Source of the DNA: Vreelandella profundi | GTDB lineage: Bacteria > Pseudomonadota > Gammaproteobacteria > Pseudomonadales > Halomonadaceae | NCBI RefSeq assembly: GCF_019722725.1 | Contig: NZ_CP077941.1 | Span: forward strand, 2,790,001 to 2,854,000 | Direction: 5' to 3' | Length of the DNA stretch: 64,000 bases | In this document: positions 49,406-57,908 of the stretch, in pieces | Layout: the number at the start of each line of letters is the position of its first letter | How positions within the stretch are numbered: the first letter of the stretch is position 1 | Translations under genes and position numbers: made by a program | Notes under the pieces: model-generated | Database searches by the model: none | What the model was told of the DNA's origin: nothing | What the model saw: only the letters and a program-made list of their open reading frames with translations

Positions 49406-51703
49406 CTAAGAGTAGCGCTGGCGCAGCACTTTAGCGGCTTCTACCATGTTAGCTAGCGCTGGCTCTACTTCTGCCCACCCGCGGGTTTTTAGTCCGCAGT
49501 CCGGGTTGACCCACAGGCGCTCAGCGGGAATTTTTTCCAAGGCTTTTTCCATCAGCTCAACCATCCAACTCACCTCGGGAATGTTCGGGGTGTGGATATC
49601 ATAAACCCCAGGCCCAATTTCGTTGGGGTACGCGAAGTTCTGAAAAGCGTCTAGCAAGTGCATATCCGAACGCGACGTTTCGATGGTAATAACATCCGCA
49701 TCCAGCGCGGCAATCGCTCCAATAATGTCATTGAACTCCGAATAACACATATGCGTGTGCACCTGGGTGGTGTTGGCCACGCCCGCAGCACTGAGTTGGA
49801 AGCTCTCCACCGCCCAGTCAAGATACGACTGCCATTCCTGCTGACGTAGCGGCAGGCCTTCACGCAGCGCCGGCTCATCAATTTGAATAACGTTGATGCC
49901 CGCTTGTTCCAGGCCCAGCACTTCATCACGCAGCGCTAACGCAATCTGGCGGCAGGTGGTTTGCCGTGGCTGGTCATCGCGCACAAACGACCATTGGAGA
50001 ATAGTCACCGGCCCGGTCAGCATGCCCTTCATCGGCTTGCTCGTCAGGGTTTGGGCATATTCGCTCCAGCGTACTGTCATCGGCGCCGGACGTGACACAT
50101 CGCCAAAGATAATCGGCGGTTTTACGCACCGTGACCCATAGCTTTGAACCCAGCCAAAGCGGGTAAACGCAAACCCTTCCAGCTGCTCACCAAAGTATTC
50201 GACCATGTCGTTACGTTCGGCTTCGCCGTGCACCGGCACGTCGATATCTAGCGCTTCCTGGCGCTCAACCGCATAGGCAATTTCCGCCTGCATACGCGCT
50301 TCATAATCAGCTAACTCAAGCTCGCCTGCTTTAAACGCGCGCCGAGCGGCACGAATCTCATCCGTTTGCGGAAAAGAGCCAATGGTCGTGGTCGGAAATA
50401 GCGGTAGCTTGAGCGCTCTGCGCTGGGCCTCTGCGCGCTGAACATAAGGCGCTTGACGCTGGCTATCGGCAGGCGTGATGCTCGCTAAGCGGTCACTGAC
50501 CGCGGGCTGGTGGATACGCGAGGATTCACGCCGAGCGTCCAGGGCACGCGTTGCCTCATCTAAGCGCTGCTCATCCGCGGGGGTCGCGCGGTTATCAATC
50601 AATCGCGTAAGCGTCACCACTTCGGCGAGCTTCTGGCGGGCGAAGGCTAACCAGCTGATGAGCTCCTCGCCTAGCGCCGTTTCCTGCGCCAGATCTACCG
50701 GCACGTGCAGCAGCGAACAGCTCGGTGCTAACCATAGCCGCTGACCCAGGCGGACTTTTAAAGGCAGTAAGCGTTCGCGCAGAGCCGCTAAGTCGGCCCG
50801 CCAGATATTACGGCCATCAACAAAGCCGACAGACAGCACCTTATGGGGCCCCAGACGATCGATCACGCCGTCTAACTGCTGCGGTGCCCGCACAGCGTCA
50901 ACGTGCAGGCCCGCCACGGGTAGCCGAGTAGCCAGCGAAAGGTTATCACCCAGGCCACCAAAGTAAGTGGCAATCAGCAGCTTTAGCGGCGCGGATTGTA
51001 AGTGGTGATAAGCACGCTCATAGGCCTGCTGCCATGCTAACGGTAGATCCTGCACCAGCGCGGGCTCGTCCAGCTGAACCCATTCAACGCCTTGGGCCGC
51101 AAGCCGCGTTAAGATCTCGCTGTATACGTTTAGGACACCGTCTAATAACGTTAAGCGATCAAACTCACTGCCTTTAGTTTTCCCTAACCACAGCCAGGTT
51201 AGCGGCCCGGTGAGCGTCACTTTAGGCGTAAAGCCTGCGCTCAGCGCCTCGTCTACCTCAGCAAAGAGCCGAGTTGATGCCAAGGTAAAGGCTTGTCCTT
51301 CGTGCAGCTCAGGGACAAGGTAGTGATAGTTGGTATCGAAGTATTTCGTCATTTCGCAAGCCGCAGCGGGTTCGCCGCTAGGCGCTCGACCGCGGGCCAT
51401 GCGAAAAGCAGTGTCGAGGTCAATATCGCCGCTGGCGACGTCTGTCTGTGCATTGAAGCGTGCAGGCACGGCGCCTAGGGCCACTGAAACGTTGAGCACT
51501 TGATCGTAAAAAGCGAAATCCCCGACGCTGATAAAATCCAAGCCAGCGTCCTGCTGCTCTTGCCAGTGACGCAAGCGCAGTTCGCGGCCGGCGCTTTCAA
51601 GTTCGCTACGCGTGCATTCACCTTTCCAATACGCTTCAGTGGCTTTCTTCAACTCGCGCTGAGCGCCAATGCGGGGATAGCCGAGAACATGAGAAACTGT
51701 CAT
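49406..51703 (-). CDS. metE: Cobalamin-independent methionine synthase
   Basis: MetE transfers the methyl of 5-methyl-tetrahydropteroyl-triglutamate to homocysteine. Start: ATG at 51703 ([21 protein letters not shown], the usual N-terminus), giving 765 aa; the frame reaches 51733 without a better ribosome site. Zinc ligands lie in [12 protein letters not shown] (His, Cys) and [12 protein letters not shown] (Cys). [14 protein letters not shown] starts the C-terminal barrel. It is divergent from metR across 114 bp with MetR-like sites. Confidence 0.97.
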   Translation of the reverse strand: MTVSHVLGYPRIGAQRELKKATEAYWKGECTRSELESAGRELRLRHWQEQQDAGLDFISVGDFAFYDQVLNVSVALGAVPARFNAQTDVASGDIDLDTAFRMARGRAPSGEPAAACEMTKYFDTNYHYLVPELHEGQAFTLASTRLFAEVDEALSAGFTPKVTLTGPLTWLWLGKTKGSEFDRLTLLDGVLNVYSEILTRLAAQGVEWVQLDEPALVQDLPLAWQQAYERAYHHLQSAPLKLLIATYFGGLGDNLSLATRLPVAGLHVDAVRAPQQLDGVIDRLGPHKVLSVGFVDGRNIWRADLAALRERLLPLKVRLGQRLWLAPSCSLLHVPVDLAQETALGEELISWLAFARQKLAEVVTLTRLIDNRATPADEQRLDEATRALDARRESSRIHQPAVSDRLASITPADSQRQAPYVQRAEAQRRALKLPLFPTTTIGSFPQTDEIRAARRAFKAGELELADYEARMQAEIAYAVERQEALDIDVPVHGEAERNDMVEYFGEQLEGFAFTRFGWVQSYGSRCVKPPIIFGDVSRPAPMTVRWSEYAQTLTSKPMKGMLTGPVTILQWSFVRDDQPRQTTCRQIALALRDEVLGLEQAGINVIQIDEPALREGLPLRQQEWQSYLDWAVESFQLSAAGVANTTQVHTHMCYSEFNDIIGAIAALDADVITIETSRSDMHLLDAFQNFAYPNEIGPGVYDIHTPNIPEVSWMVELMEKALEKIPAERLWVNPDCGLKTRGWAEVEPALANMVEAAKVLRQRYS

Positions 51704-51720
51704 GATGATACCTACCAACG

Positions 51721-51732
51721 TGAATAATTTCA
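51721..51732. promoter_or_regulatory. Imperfect MetR-like palindrome near metE
   Basis: TGAATAATTTCA has MetR half-sites TGAA and TTCA with a 4-nt rather than 5-nt gap and lies inside a longer GTGAATAATTTCAC palindrome. It is 18 bp before the metE start, so it may lie downstream of the promoter. Confidence 0.35.
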
Positions 51733-51787
51733 CACAGTCTGGTCATCAGGCACAAATGAATCAAACTAAAGTTTTTAATGACAAGGA

Positions 51788-51800
51788 TGAAAAATATTCA
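51788..51800. promoter_or_regulatory. Candidate MetR operator near metR
   Basis: TGAAAAATATTCA matches the known MetR consensus TGAA-N5-TTCA exactly. It lies 17 bp upstream of the metR ATG and about 85 bp upstream of metE, suited to activate metE and repress metR. Confidence 0.6.
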
Positions 51801-51817
51801 CACCAACAGGCTACGCC

Positions 51818-52756
51818 ATGATTGAACTGCGCCACCTCCGCACGCTGCTCGCCCTGCGCGAAACTGGCTCGCTGGTCGATGCCGCCGAACGCGTCCATCT
51901 GACCCAATCAGCGCTGTCTCATCAGCTCAAAGATCTAGAAGGCCGCGTCGACAGCGCGTTATTTGTACGTAAAACGCGCCCAGTGGAATTTACGCGCGCG
52001 GGGCTGCGCCTGCTTGCCCTGGCTGATCAGATATTGCCCGAGGTACGTAAAGCAGAGCGGGACTTGGCGCGCTTAGCAGGCACCGAGCAGGGCCGGCTGC
52101 ATATGGCGATCGAGTGCCACAGCTGCTTTCAATGGCTAATGCCGACGGTGGATTACTTTCGTGACCATTGGCCAGAAGTTGAAATCGACATTCCCAGCGG
52201 CCACCATTTCGACCCGCTGCCGGCGCTCGCCCGTGAGCAGCTAGATCTTGTCATCACCGCCGATCCTCAGCCGCTTGAAGGCATTCACTATGCTCCGCTG
52301 TTCCGCTATGAAGGATTACTGGCTGTCGCTCGGCAGCATTCATTTGCAGGCCAAGGGTTTATTGAACCCCAGGCGCTCGCGGATGAAACCCTGATCACGT
52401 ATCCCGTTGAGCAGTCGCGCCTGGATGTTTTCAGCCAATTTTTAAATCCAGCCAACGTCCGCCCTCGTGAGATCCGTACGGCAGAATTAACCATTATGAT
52501 GATGCAGCTGGTAGCGAGCGGGCGCGGCGTATGCGCACTGCCTAGCTGGGCGCTAACCGAGTACCTGGAGCGTGATTATGTAAGCGCGGTGAAGCTGGGC
52601 GAACACGGGGTATGGAGCACGCTGTATGCGGCGATTCGCGAAGAAACGCGGGAAGCGCCCTGGATGCAGGATTTCTTACGCACTGCTCGCGAGACGTCTT
52701 TTGCAGTGCTCTCAGGGATTAAGCCGGCGGATCTCGACGCGGAATCAGCAGCGTAA
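51818..52756 (+). CDS. metR: MetR, LysR-type activator of methionine genes
   Basis: MetR activates metE with homocysteine as coinducer. The 312-aa protein has an N-terminal winged HTH (MIELRHLRTLLALRETGSLVDAAERVHLTQSALSHQLKDLE, residues 1-41 in part) and a LysR substrate domain. Divergence from metE supports MetR over other LysR members. The 3' end overlaps the rstB-like gene on the other strand by 38 bp. Confidence 0.94.
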   Translation: MIELRHLRTLLALRETGSLVDAAERVHLTQSALSHQLKDLEGRVDSALFVRKTRPVEFTRAGLRLLALADQILPEVRKAERDLARLAGTEQGRLHMAIECHSCFQWLMPTVDYFRDHWPEVEIDIPSGHHFDPLPALAREQLDLVITADPQPLEGIHYAPLFRYEGLLAVARQHSFAGQGFIEPQALADETLITYPVEQSRLDVFSQFLNPANVRPREIRTAELTIMMMQLVASGRGVCALPSWALTEYLERDYVSAVKLGEHGVWSTLYAAIREETREAPWMQDFLRTARETSFAVLSGIKPADLDAESAA

Positions 52757-54317
52757 AGCGCGCGCCGCCCAGGTGGGGGCTAGTATCAACGGTAACGCTA
52801 CCGCCGTGGCTAGCCATAATTTTCTGCACAATCGAAAGCCCCAACCCGTAGCCGCCGGAGCTGCGGGCCCTGCTGTCATCCAAGCGAGCAAACGGCTTGA
52901 AAATATCGGCACGCGCTTCAGGTGGAATACCCAGACCATCATCCTCTACATCAATGCGGACGAGTCGGGGCTCATCCCATAGCCGGATGACCACGCGAGC
53001 CTTCGCATGACGGCAGGCATTACCCACTAAGTTTTGCAGCGCACGCTGTAGATAGCGCGGCTCCGCCAGAAGCTCGACCTCATCACCCTGTGTCAGTGCG
53101 AGCGTTAGGCCTTCGTGCAATGGCGAGAGTGTATCAATAACGCGCTCTGCCATAGCCCGGCAGTCGACCAGCCCGGTTTCAAGCTCGGCGCCGTTAATAG
53201 TTTCGCCGCCTAATCGTGCATAGGTCAGGATTTCATCGACCAGCTCATCAAGCTCTGCAATATCAGCATCAATACCCTGTAGCTGGCGTCGGATGGCGGG
53301 CTGGTCAGTCATATCTTCGACCATTTGAACGGCAAAACGGATGCGCGCCACCGGGGTGCGCAGCTCGTGAGAAACCGCGCGAATCATTTCTTGCTGCCCC
53401 CGCAGCAGGCTCTGTACCTGATTAGCCATCCCGTTAAAAGCCATTCCCAACCGACCTAGGAAATCACCGCTTTCAACTTTTACTCGGGTTTCTAAACGTC
53501 CGCTAGCGATCCGTGTAGCGGCCAGTTCAAGCCTTGCCATACGCTCTTCAATGCTGCGCATAATTAAATAGATAATCAGGCTAAGTACGATCATCAGCCC
53601 AACTAATAGGGGAAGGTGTAAATTCAGCGGTAAGGTATCGCCACGGGAAATGGGGCCCGCCTGTAGCCACGCCGATTCACCGGGCAGTTGATAAAGCAGC
53701 GTAATCGATAGCTTGTCGGACACTAATTGGGTCACGACACCACCGCTAACCAACAGCGTTTGCTGCTCTGCGGTTAGCCGGTCTGGCACGGTGGCCAGTA
53801 ACTGCAGCGGCCAGCTTCCTGAACGCAGCTCGTCGATGAGGCTTTCACGCTCATCCAAAGGGGTTCTCGCAAGCCAGTCGCCGAGCAATGAAATGCTGCC
53901 GTGCCACTGGTGCTCACTCCAGTCATCCGCCAGCAAAGCCTGTAACAGCTGGGTACTTTCCGGCAAACGCTGTTGCAACAGCCAGGGATCCTCAGCAACC
54001 AGTATTTTGCCCTGCTCTAAGCGCGAGCGTTCAAAGTAGCCGAGATCAGCGTCAGCGATGGGCAACAGCGTAAGCTTTAAATCCAGCCGCTCTGAAAAGC
54101 GATCTAACAGATCACTGCGTTGCTCTACAGGCGTATCGGCTAGCCGGCGGGTCATCAGTGACATCGGCAGCGCGGCGAGCTGCTCGCGATAGTCTTCACG
54201 GCGCACCTGTTCGATAAACGAGCGCCCGGCCAAGGCCATTGCAAACATCACCAGCAGCGCTAGGCCCAGCAGCACATAGAAGCGCAAAAACGAACCGCTG
54301 CTGAACACCCGCTGCAT
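52719..54317 (-). CDS. rstB: RstB-like sensor histidine kinase
   Basis: The 532-aa membrane kinase starts at the ATG at 54317 (MQRVFSSGSFLRFYV; GAGG upstream). The frame is open another 77 codons inside rstA, which I reject. Domains: span 1 (FYVLLGLALLVMFAMALAG), a periplasmic sensor of about 240 residues, span 2 (HLPLLVGLMIVLSLIIYLIM), HAMP, and the dimerisation box AVSHELRTPVARIRF with the phosphorylated His. The ATPase has N (LVGNACRHAKA), G1 (DDGLGIPPEARADIF) and G2 (GGYGLGLSIV). It is longer than E. coli RstB because of the periplasmic part. It pairs with rstA, 16 bp upstream. Confidence 0.9.
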   Translation of the reverse strand: MQRVFSSGSFLRFYVLLGLALLVMFAMALAGRSFIEQVRREDYREQLAALPMSLMTRRLADTPVEQRSDLLDRFSERLDLKLTLLPIADADLGYFERSRLEQGKILVAEDPWLLQQRLPESTQLLQALLADDWSEHQWHGSISLLGDWLARTPLDERESLIDELRSGSWPLQLLATVPDRLTAEQQTLLVSGGVVTQLVSDKLSITLLYQLPGESAWLQAGPISRGDTLPLNLHLPLLVGLMIVLSLIIYLIMRSIEERMARLELAATRIASGRLETRVKVESGDFLGRLGMAFNGMANQVQSLLRGQQEMIRAVSHELRTPVARIRFAVQMVEDMTDQPAIRRQLQGIDADIAELDELVDEILTYARLGGETINGAELETGLVDCRAMAERVIDTLSPLHEGLTLALTQGDEVELLAEPRYLQRALQNLVGNACRHAKARVVIRLWDEPRLVRIDVEDDGLGIPPEARADIFKPFARLDDSRARSSGGYGLGLSIVQKIMASHGGSVTVDTSPHLGGARFTLLIPRRDPPA

Positions 54318-54333
54318 GGCACCGCCTCGCAAA

Positions 54334-55092
54334 TTAACTGTCTTTAACGAACAGATAGCCTTTACTACGAACCGTTTTGATACGATGTGGGTGATTAGGA
54401 TCATCACCAATTTTGGGTCGAATTCGTGATACACGCACATCGATCGACCGATCTTGACCGTCGTACTTAATGCCCCGTAAGTCGCTGAAGATTTCTTCGC
54501 GGGTAAGAACACGCCCGGCGTTGCGACCGAGCAGCCAAAGTAGATCAAACTCGGCGCTGGTTAAATCAATGCGCTCACCGGAGAGCCAGGCTTCACGCGT
54601 CGCATTGTCTATTTCCAGGTTTTCGAAACGTAGCCGCATTTCGCCATTGGGCGCAGGGCCATCAGCGCGGCGCAGTAATGCGCGCATGCGGGCAAGCAGC
54701 ACCCTTGGCTGAACGGGCTTGGGTACATAATCGTCGGCCCCCATCTCAAGCCCCAAGACTTGATCCATGTCATCAGTGCGTGCCGTCAGCATCATGATAG
54801 GGCCAGCAAAATTGGGTCTAACGCGGCGACAAATCGCTAAGCCATCTTCGCCTGGCAGCATTAAATCTAAAATAACTAAGTCTGGCTGCAAGGTTAAAAT
54901 ACGATCAACCGCTTTCGCACCGTCGGCTTCCCACGAGACTTGGAAGCCGTTCGCTTCCAGATATTCTCGGGTTAACTCGGCAAGGCGCTTATCATCTTCA
55001 ATGATCAGAACATGATCTTGATCGGGATAATCAGGCATGACAGGCGCTTGGGACTCAAGCGCCTGGAACTGCTGTTCCAAGTGATCCACCAT
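54334..55092 (-). CDS. rstA: RstA-like response regulator (OmpR family)
   Basis: The 252-aa protein has a receiver domain (VLIIEDDKRLAELTREYL; phosphorylated Asp in LVILDLMLPGEDG; Lys in GADDYVPKPV) and an OmpR-type winged helix ending with DRSIDVRVSRIRPKI and RIKTVRSKGYLF, very close to RstA. An N-terminal extension of about 25 residues precedes the receiver. AAAGAGG abuts the ATG at 55092 with almost no spacing, so the start could be slightly downstream (GTG 55089 or ATG 55038). No tandem TACA RstA box was seen in the upstream gap. Confidence 0.92.
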   Translation of the reverse strand: MVDHLEQQFQALESQAPVMPDYPDQDHVLIIEDDKRLAELTREYLEANGFQVSWEADGAKAVDRILTLQPDLVILDLMLPGEDGLAICRRVRPNFAGPIMMLTARTDDMDQVLGLEMGADDYVPKPVQPRVLLARMRALLRRADGPAPNGEMRLRFENLEIDNATREAWLSGERIDLTSAEFDLLWLLGRNAGRVLTREEIFSDLRGIKYDGQDRSIDVRVSRIRPKIGDDPNHPHRIKTVRSKGYLFVKDS

Positions 55093-55319
55093 CCTCTTTA
55101 CTCACTCTACTTAGGCTGTTTGTTTTCACCGGGTCACCCAGCATCAACGCAGATGATCTATTGTTAGCTCTAGGATAACTCAAAACCATGAAAATACCCC
55201 CTAATGTCATAATCATTACGCTTATTGGCGATTGTGTGTGGCCGGGCACTTGATTCCCCTAACCACGGGGGCTACTGTATAGGCGCTAACTGTCGACAAT
55301 CTGACAGGAGAAACCTGCC

Positions 55320-55460
55320 ATGAAAAGTAATAATACGAAAAGTGTCATTAAGCGTGTGTACGTGCCTACCCAGGTACGCGATCTACCCAACGGGGAAAAA
55401 TTAAAAATTCCCGGGCATTACAGATCACCACCCGGCGAAGCAAGCGACGCCACTGAGTAA
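55320..55460 (+). CDS. 46-aa basic small protein, function unknown
   Basis: The ORF is too short for most gene callers. It begins MKSNNTKSVIKRVYVPTQ and continues with VRDLPNGEKLKIPGHY and a Ser/Pro/Glu-rich end. AGGAGAAACC lies about 9 nt before the ATG, and a strong intrinsic terminator follows 17 bp after the stop. Upstream there is a weak TTGATT-17-TACTGT promoter-like pair with CCCC-N7-GGGG in its spacer. There is no signal peptide or membrane span. It is divergent from rstA (227 bp). Own ribosome site plus terminator make it likely to be a real gene; no family was recognised. Confidence 0.65.
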   Translation: MKSNNTKSVIKRVYVPTQVRDLPNGEKLKIPGHYRSPPGEASDATE

Positions 55461-55477
55461 CGAATACTCATAATATT

Positions 55478-55509
55478 AAAAAGGCAGGCCATCACTGGCC
55501 TGCCTTTTT
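55478..55509 (+). terminator. Terminator of the 46-aa gene
   Basis: AAAAAGGCAGGCCA-TCAC-TGGCCTGCCTTTTT is a perfect 14-bp hairpin with a T-run. It can also act on the reverse strand for genes downstream of the retropepsin. Confidence 0.92.
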
Positions 55510-55590
55510 ACTTATTCACGCGATTAAGCTGACCAGCAGGAAAAAGGGTAACACTATAATGCATATTAACGTCACCTAATTAAGTGAAAT

Positions 55591-56106
55591 TCACTGCTCG
55601 GGAAGTCTCAAAATCATCTCACCCGCATGCATTTCAATCGAGAAAAGGTTCAAAAAACTCATCCCAAGCAATACGGTACCTCGCTCCAGCCCCGGGCTAA
55701 TAGAGCCTTGAACATTTTGTACGCTGAGCCCTCCCAGCGACACCTCGCCCAGCTCCGTTAACGCTCCTTCAACTCTGCCATTGGCGGTATTAAACCAGGC
55801 GCTGCGCCCTGGTTCCAAGCCTAACTCTGCCGCTAAGTCGGCGGGTACCGCTACATAGGTGGCGCCAGTATCAAGTAAAAAAGTGACGGGCGAGCCGTTA
55901 ATGCGCCCTGGAGACTCGAAGTGCCCTGCACGGTTTCGCTTTAACGTGACAGGCTCGCCCGCTGGCAGCGTGTGCACAATGTTGGCATTGGGGCGCATCA
56001 TGGCATCCAGGCCACCCTGTATCCACCAGGTGCCAACCGCCATTAGCAGTATCCAAAAGAACAGCATCATACCAATGCCGCCGCGCTGTAATGACTGCGT
56101 GGCCAT
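55591..56106 (-). CDS. Membrane-anchored retropepsin-like aspartic protease
   Basis: The 171-aa protein has one N-terminal span (GMMLFFWILLMAVGTWWIQG) and a periplasmic domain with FLLDTGATYVAVPADLA, the single DTG active site of retroviral-type proteases (the bacterial clan AA family), and the later LLGMSFL motif. Such enzymes work as homodimers; substrates are unknown. It lies 53 bp after the MFS transporter gene on the same strand and could be cotranscribed. Confidence 0.88.
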   Translation of the reverse strand: MATQSLQRGGIGMMLFFWILLMAVGTWWIQGGLDAMMRPNANIVHTLPAGEPVTLKRNRAGHFESPGRINGSPVTFLLDTGATYVAVPADLAAELGLEPGRSAWFNTANGRVEGALTELGEVSLGGLSVQNVQGSISPGLERGTVLLGMSFLNLFSIEMHAGEMILRLPEQ

Positions 56107-56159
56107 AGGTCACCTCACTGCAGTAACGGTGTCTTATATAGACTTTCTCGTTATAGCCA

Positions 56160-57509
56160 TTAGCGCTGGCTCTCCCAAGCAAGCGCAGCTTCACGGCCGC
56201 GTCGCTCGTTGACTCTGGCACAAATCAGCATCGCGATAACGAACAGGCCAACGCATAATAAAATAGATGCCTGTAGGCCAATCAGCGTTTGCAGCACGCC
56301 CAGCATTACGATGCCCAGCACGCCCGCTAATTTATTGGCCAGCCCCCAAAAGCCAAAGAATTCCGCTGACTTTTCCAGCGGTGAAAATAAGCCAACCAGC
56401 GCCCGACTTGCCGATTGGCTAGAGCCCAAACTCATGCCCGCTAAGCAGCCGACCACCAGAAAGACGTATTGAGCCTGCCACTGTACCTCAAAGCGCCCGT
56501 TCACCCATTGCGTCACCTCTGGCGTTGCCCATATAGCAATAATGGCTAATACCCACAGCGCCAGCGTGATTTGATAGGTGCGCTTGGCGCCGAGTCGATC
56601 CTGCAGCCAGCCAAACCCCAATGCCCCCGCGGCGGCGGTAATCTGGACAATAATGAACATGATGTTGCGCACACTTTCGTCCCAGCCAATCACTTGAGCG
56701 CCATAGATGAAAGCAAACGCAATGATGATGTACACACCGGCCATTGAGAAAAGCAGTGAAATCAAAAAGGTGGTCAGGTCTTTAAAATGGCGTAGTTCGT
56801 GAAACGTCACCATCACGCGATTCAGGGCAATGTGGCGATAAGAGACACCGCGTGGCTGGGGCGTGCCGCGCTCTTTCAGCCAGAGGAAGGTAGGAATCGC
56901 GGTAATCAGAAAAAACCCGGCGGCAAAGGGGCCCACCCAACGAATGCGCTCGAAGTTCTCCGCACTGGCCTCACCTAGCACCACCAGCGTGAATCCCGCG
57001 GCAAATAGCCCGCCAATGTACCCTAACGACCAGCCAAATCCGGAAATTTTACCCAGCGCCTCCGGTGGCCCCAGCTCGGGCAAAAACGCGGCAATAAATG
57101 ATTCACCCATCGAATAGGCGTAGTTAGACAGCACAATTAATAGCAGCCCCATGATGACGTAGCTCGGCTCAACGAAGTAAAGCATCGCCGTGGTCACCAC
57201 GGTGGCTAGATAGCTCACCAGCAGAAAACGCTTTTTCTCAGCCCGATAGTCCATAATCGCGCCGCACAGTGGCGCCGTCACCACGACCATCAAATAGCTG
57301 ATCGCCAGGCCAAGGCTCCATAAAAAATTAGCGAGCCGGAAGTTGTCGCCCCGATCCCCGACAATCACGGTGGTAAAAAGCTCGCCAAATACCACCGTAA
57401 TAATCAGCAGCGTGTAGGCTTGGTTCGCAAAATCAAACATCGCCCAGCCGAAGATTTCTCGGCGCGACGCGTAGGCACCGGTCACCTTAGCAGTGTTAGC
57501 TGGCAGCAT
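56160..57509 (-). CDS. MFS transporter, UMF1 (Atg22-like) family
   Basis: The 449-aa protein has about 12 membrane spans. REIFGWAMFDFANQAYTLLI at the N-terminus and SYAYSMG-like NYAYSMGESFIAAFLPEL, plus GFGWSLGYIGGLFAAGF, are signatures of the UMF1 branch (related to yeast vacuolar effluxer Atg22). The C-terminal half holds GCLAGMSLGSSQSASRALVG. The substrate is unknown. GAGAGAGACC precedes the ATG. Confidence 0.88.
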   Translation of the reverse strand: MLPANTAKVTGAYASRREIFGWAMFDFANQAYTLLIITVVFGELFTTVIVGDRGDNFRLANFLWSLGLAISYLMVVVTAPLCGAIMDYRAEKKRFLLVSYLATVVTTAMLYFVEPSYVIMGLLLIVLSNYAYSMGESFIAAFLPELGPPEALGKISGFGWSLGYIGGLFAAGFTLVVLGEASAENFERIRWVGPFAAGFFLITAIPTFLWLKERGTPQPRGVSYRHIALNRVMVTFHELRHFKDLTTFLISLLFSMAGVYIIIAFAFIYGAQVIGWDESVRNIMFIIVQITAAAGALGFGWLQDRLGAKRTYQITLALWVLAIIAIWATPEVTQWVNGRFEVQWQAQYVFLVVGCLAGMSLGSSQSASRALVGLFSPLEKSAEFFGFWGLANKLAGVLGIVMLGVLQTLIGLQASILLCVGLFVIAMLICARVNERRGREAALAWESQR

Positions 57510-57641
57510 TGGGTCTCTCTCGCAGGGGGAATCGTAAGCCTAGCAGGTGTTTGGCCAACATTCTTCAGCGCTACGCAAACGCCCAGCATCGCTGGGCGTC
57601 ACGAAAAGCATGGCAAATCAAAACAAGCACTATCACTATCA

Positions 57642-57812
57642 CTAACGGTAGAGCAACCAGTGCGCAATAACCGCGGCAAAACCAATGACCATCGCCGTCA
57701 CCACCGCAACAGTCACTATCCGGTCAAGCCAGCGATCAAAGGCTATTCCTCTAGACAAGGCAGGCCGTTTAGCCTGCCTTCTCGTCGCCCCGTGGCGTCC
57801 TTGCCGAGCCAT
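57642..57812 (-). CDS. Possible 56-aa small membrane protein
   Basis: On the reverse strand an ORF starts MARQGRHGATRRQAKRP (strongly basic) and ends with one membrane-like helix (IVTVAVVTAMVIGFAAVIAH) and WLLYR. Start at 57812, or two codons earlier at 57818. The ATG overlaps the stop of a five-codon ORF (MQQIC, with GGAG upstream; TAATG junction), suggesting coupling. An inverted repeat AAGGCAGGC-N6-GCCTGCCTT (57757-57780) lies within it and could be a BCCT terminator instead, so the gene is uncertain. It lies in the 400-bp gap between the BCCT and UMF1 genes. Confidence 0.45.
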   Translation of the reverse strand: MARQGRHGATRRQAKRPALSRGIAFDRWLDRIVTVAVVTAMVIGFAAVIAHWLLYR

Positions 57813-57908
57813 TAGCATATTTGCTGCATGTGGGTTTGCTCCTGAATAGCTCGCGCTTTAAACGCTAGCTCCCGCAATAGAAAGCTTTCTTATCTCTATT
57901 GATGCTGA

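Noticed and set aside
54318..54548. N-terminal extension of the rstB-like frame
   Set aside because: These 77 codons overlap rstA, lack kinase features, and an ATG with GAGG follows at 54317.
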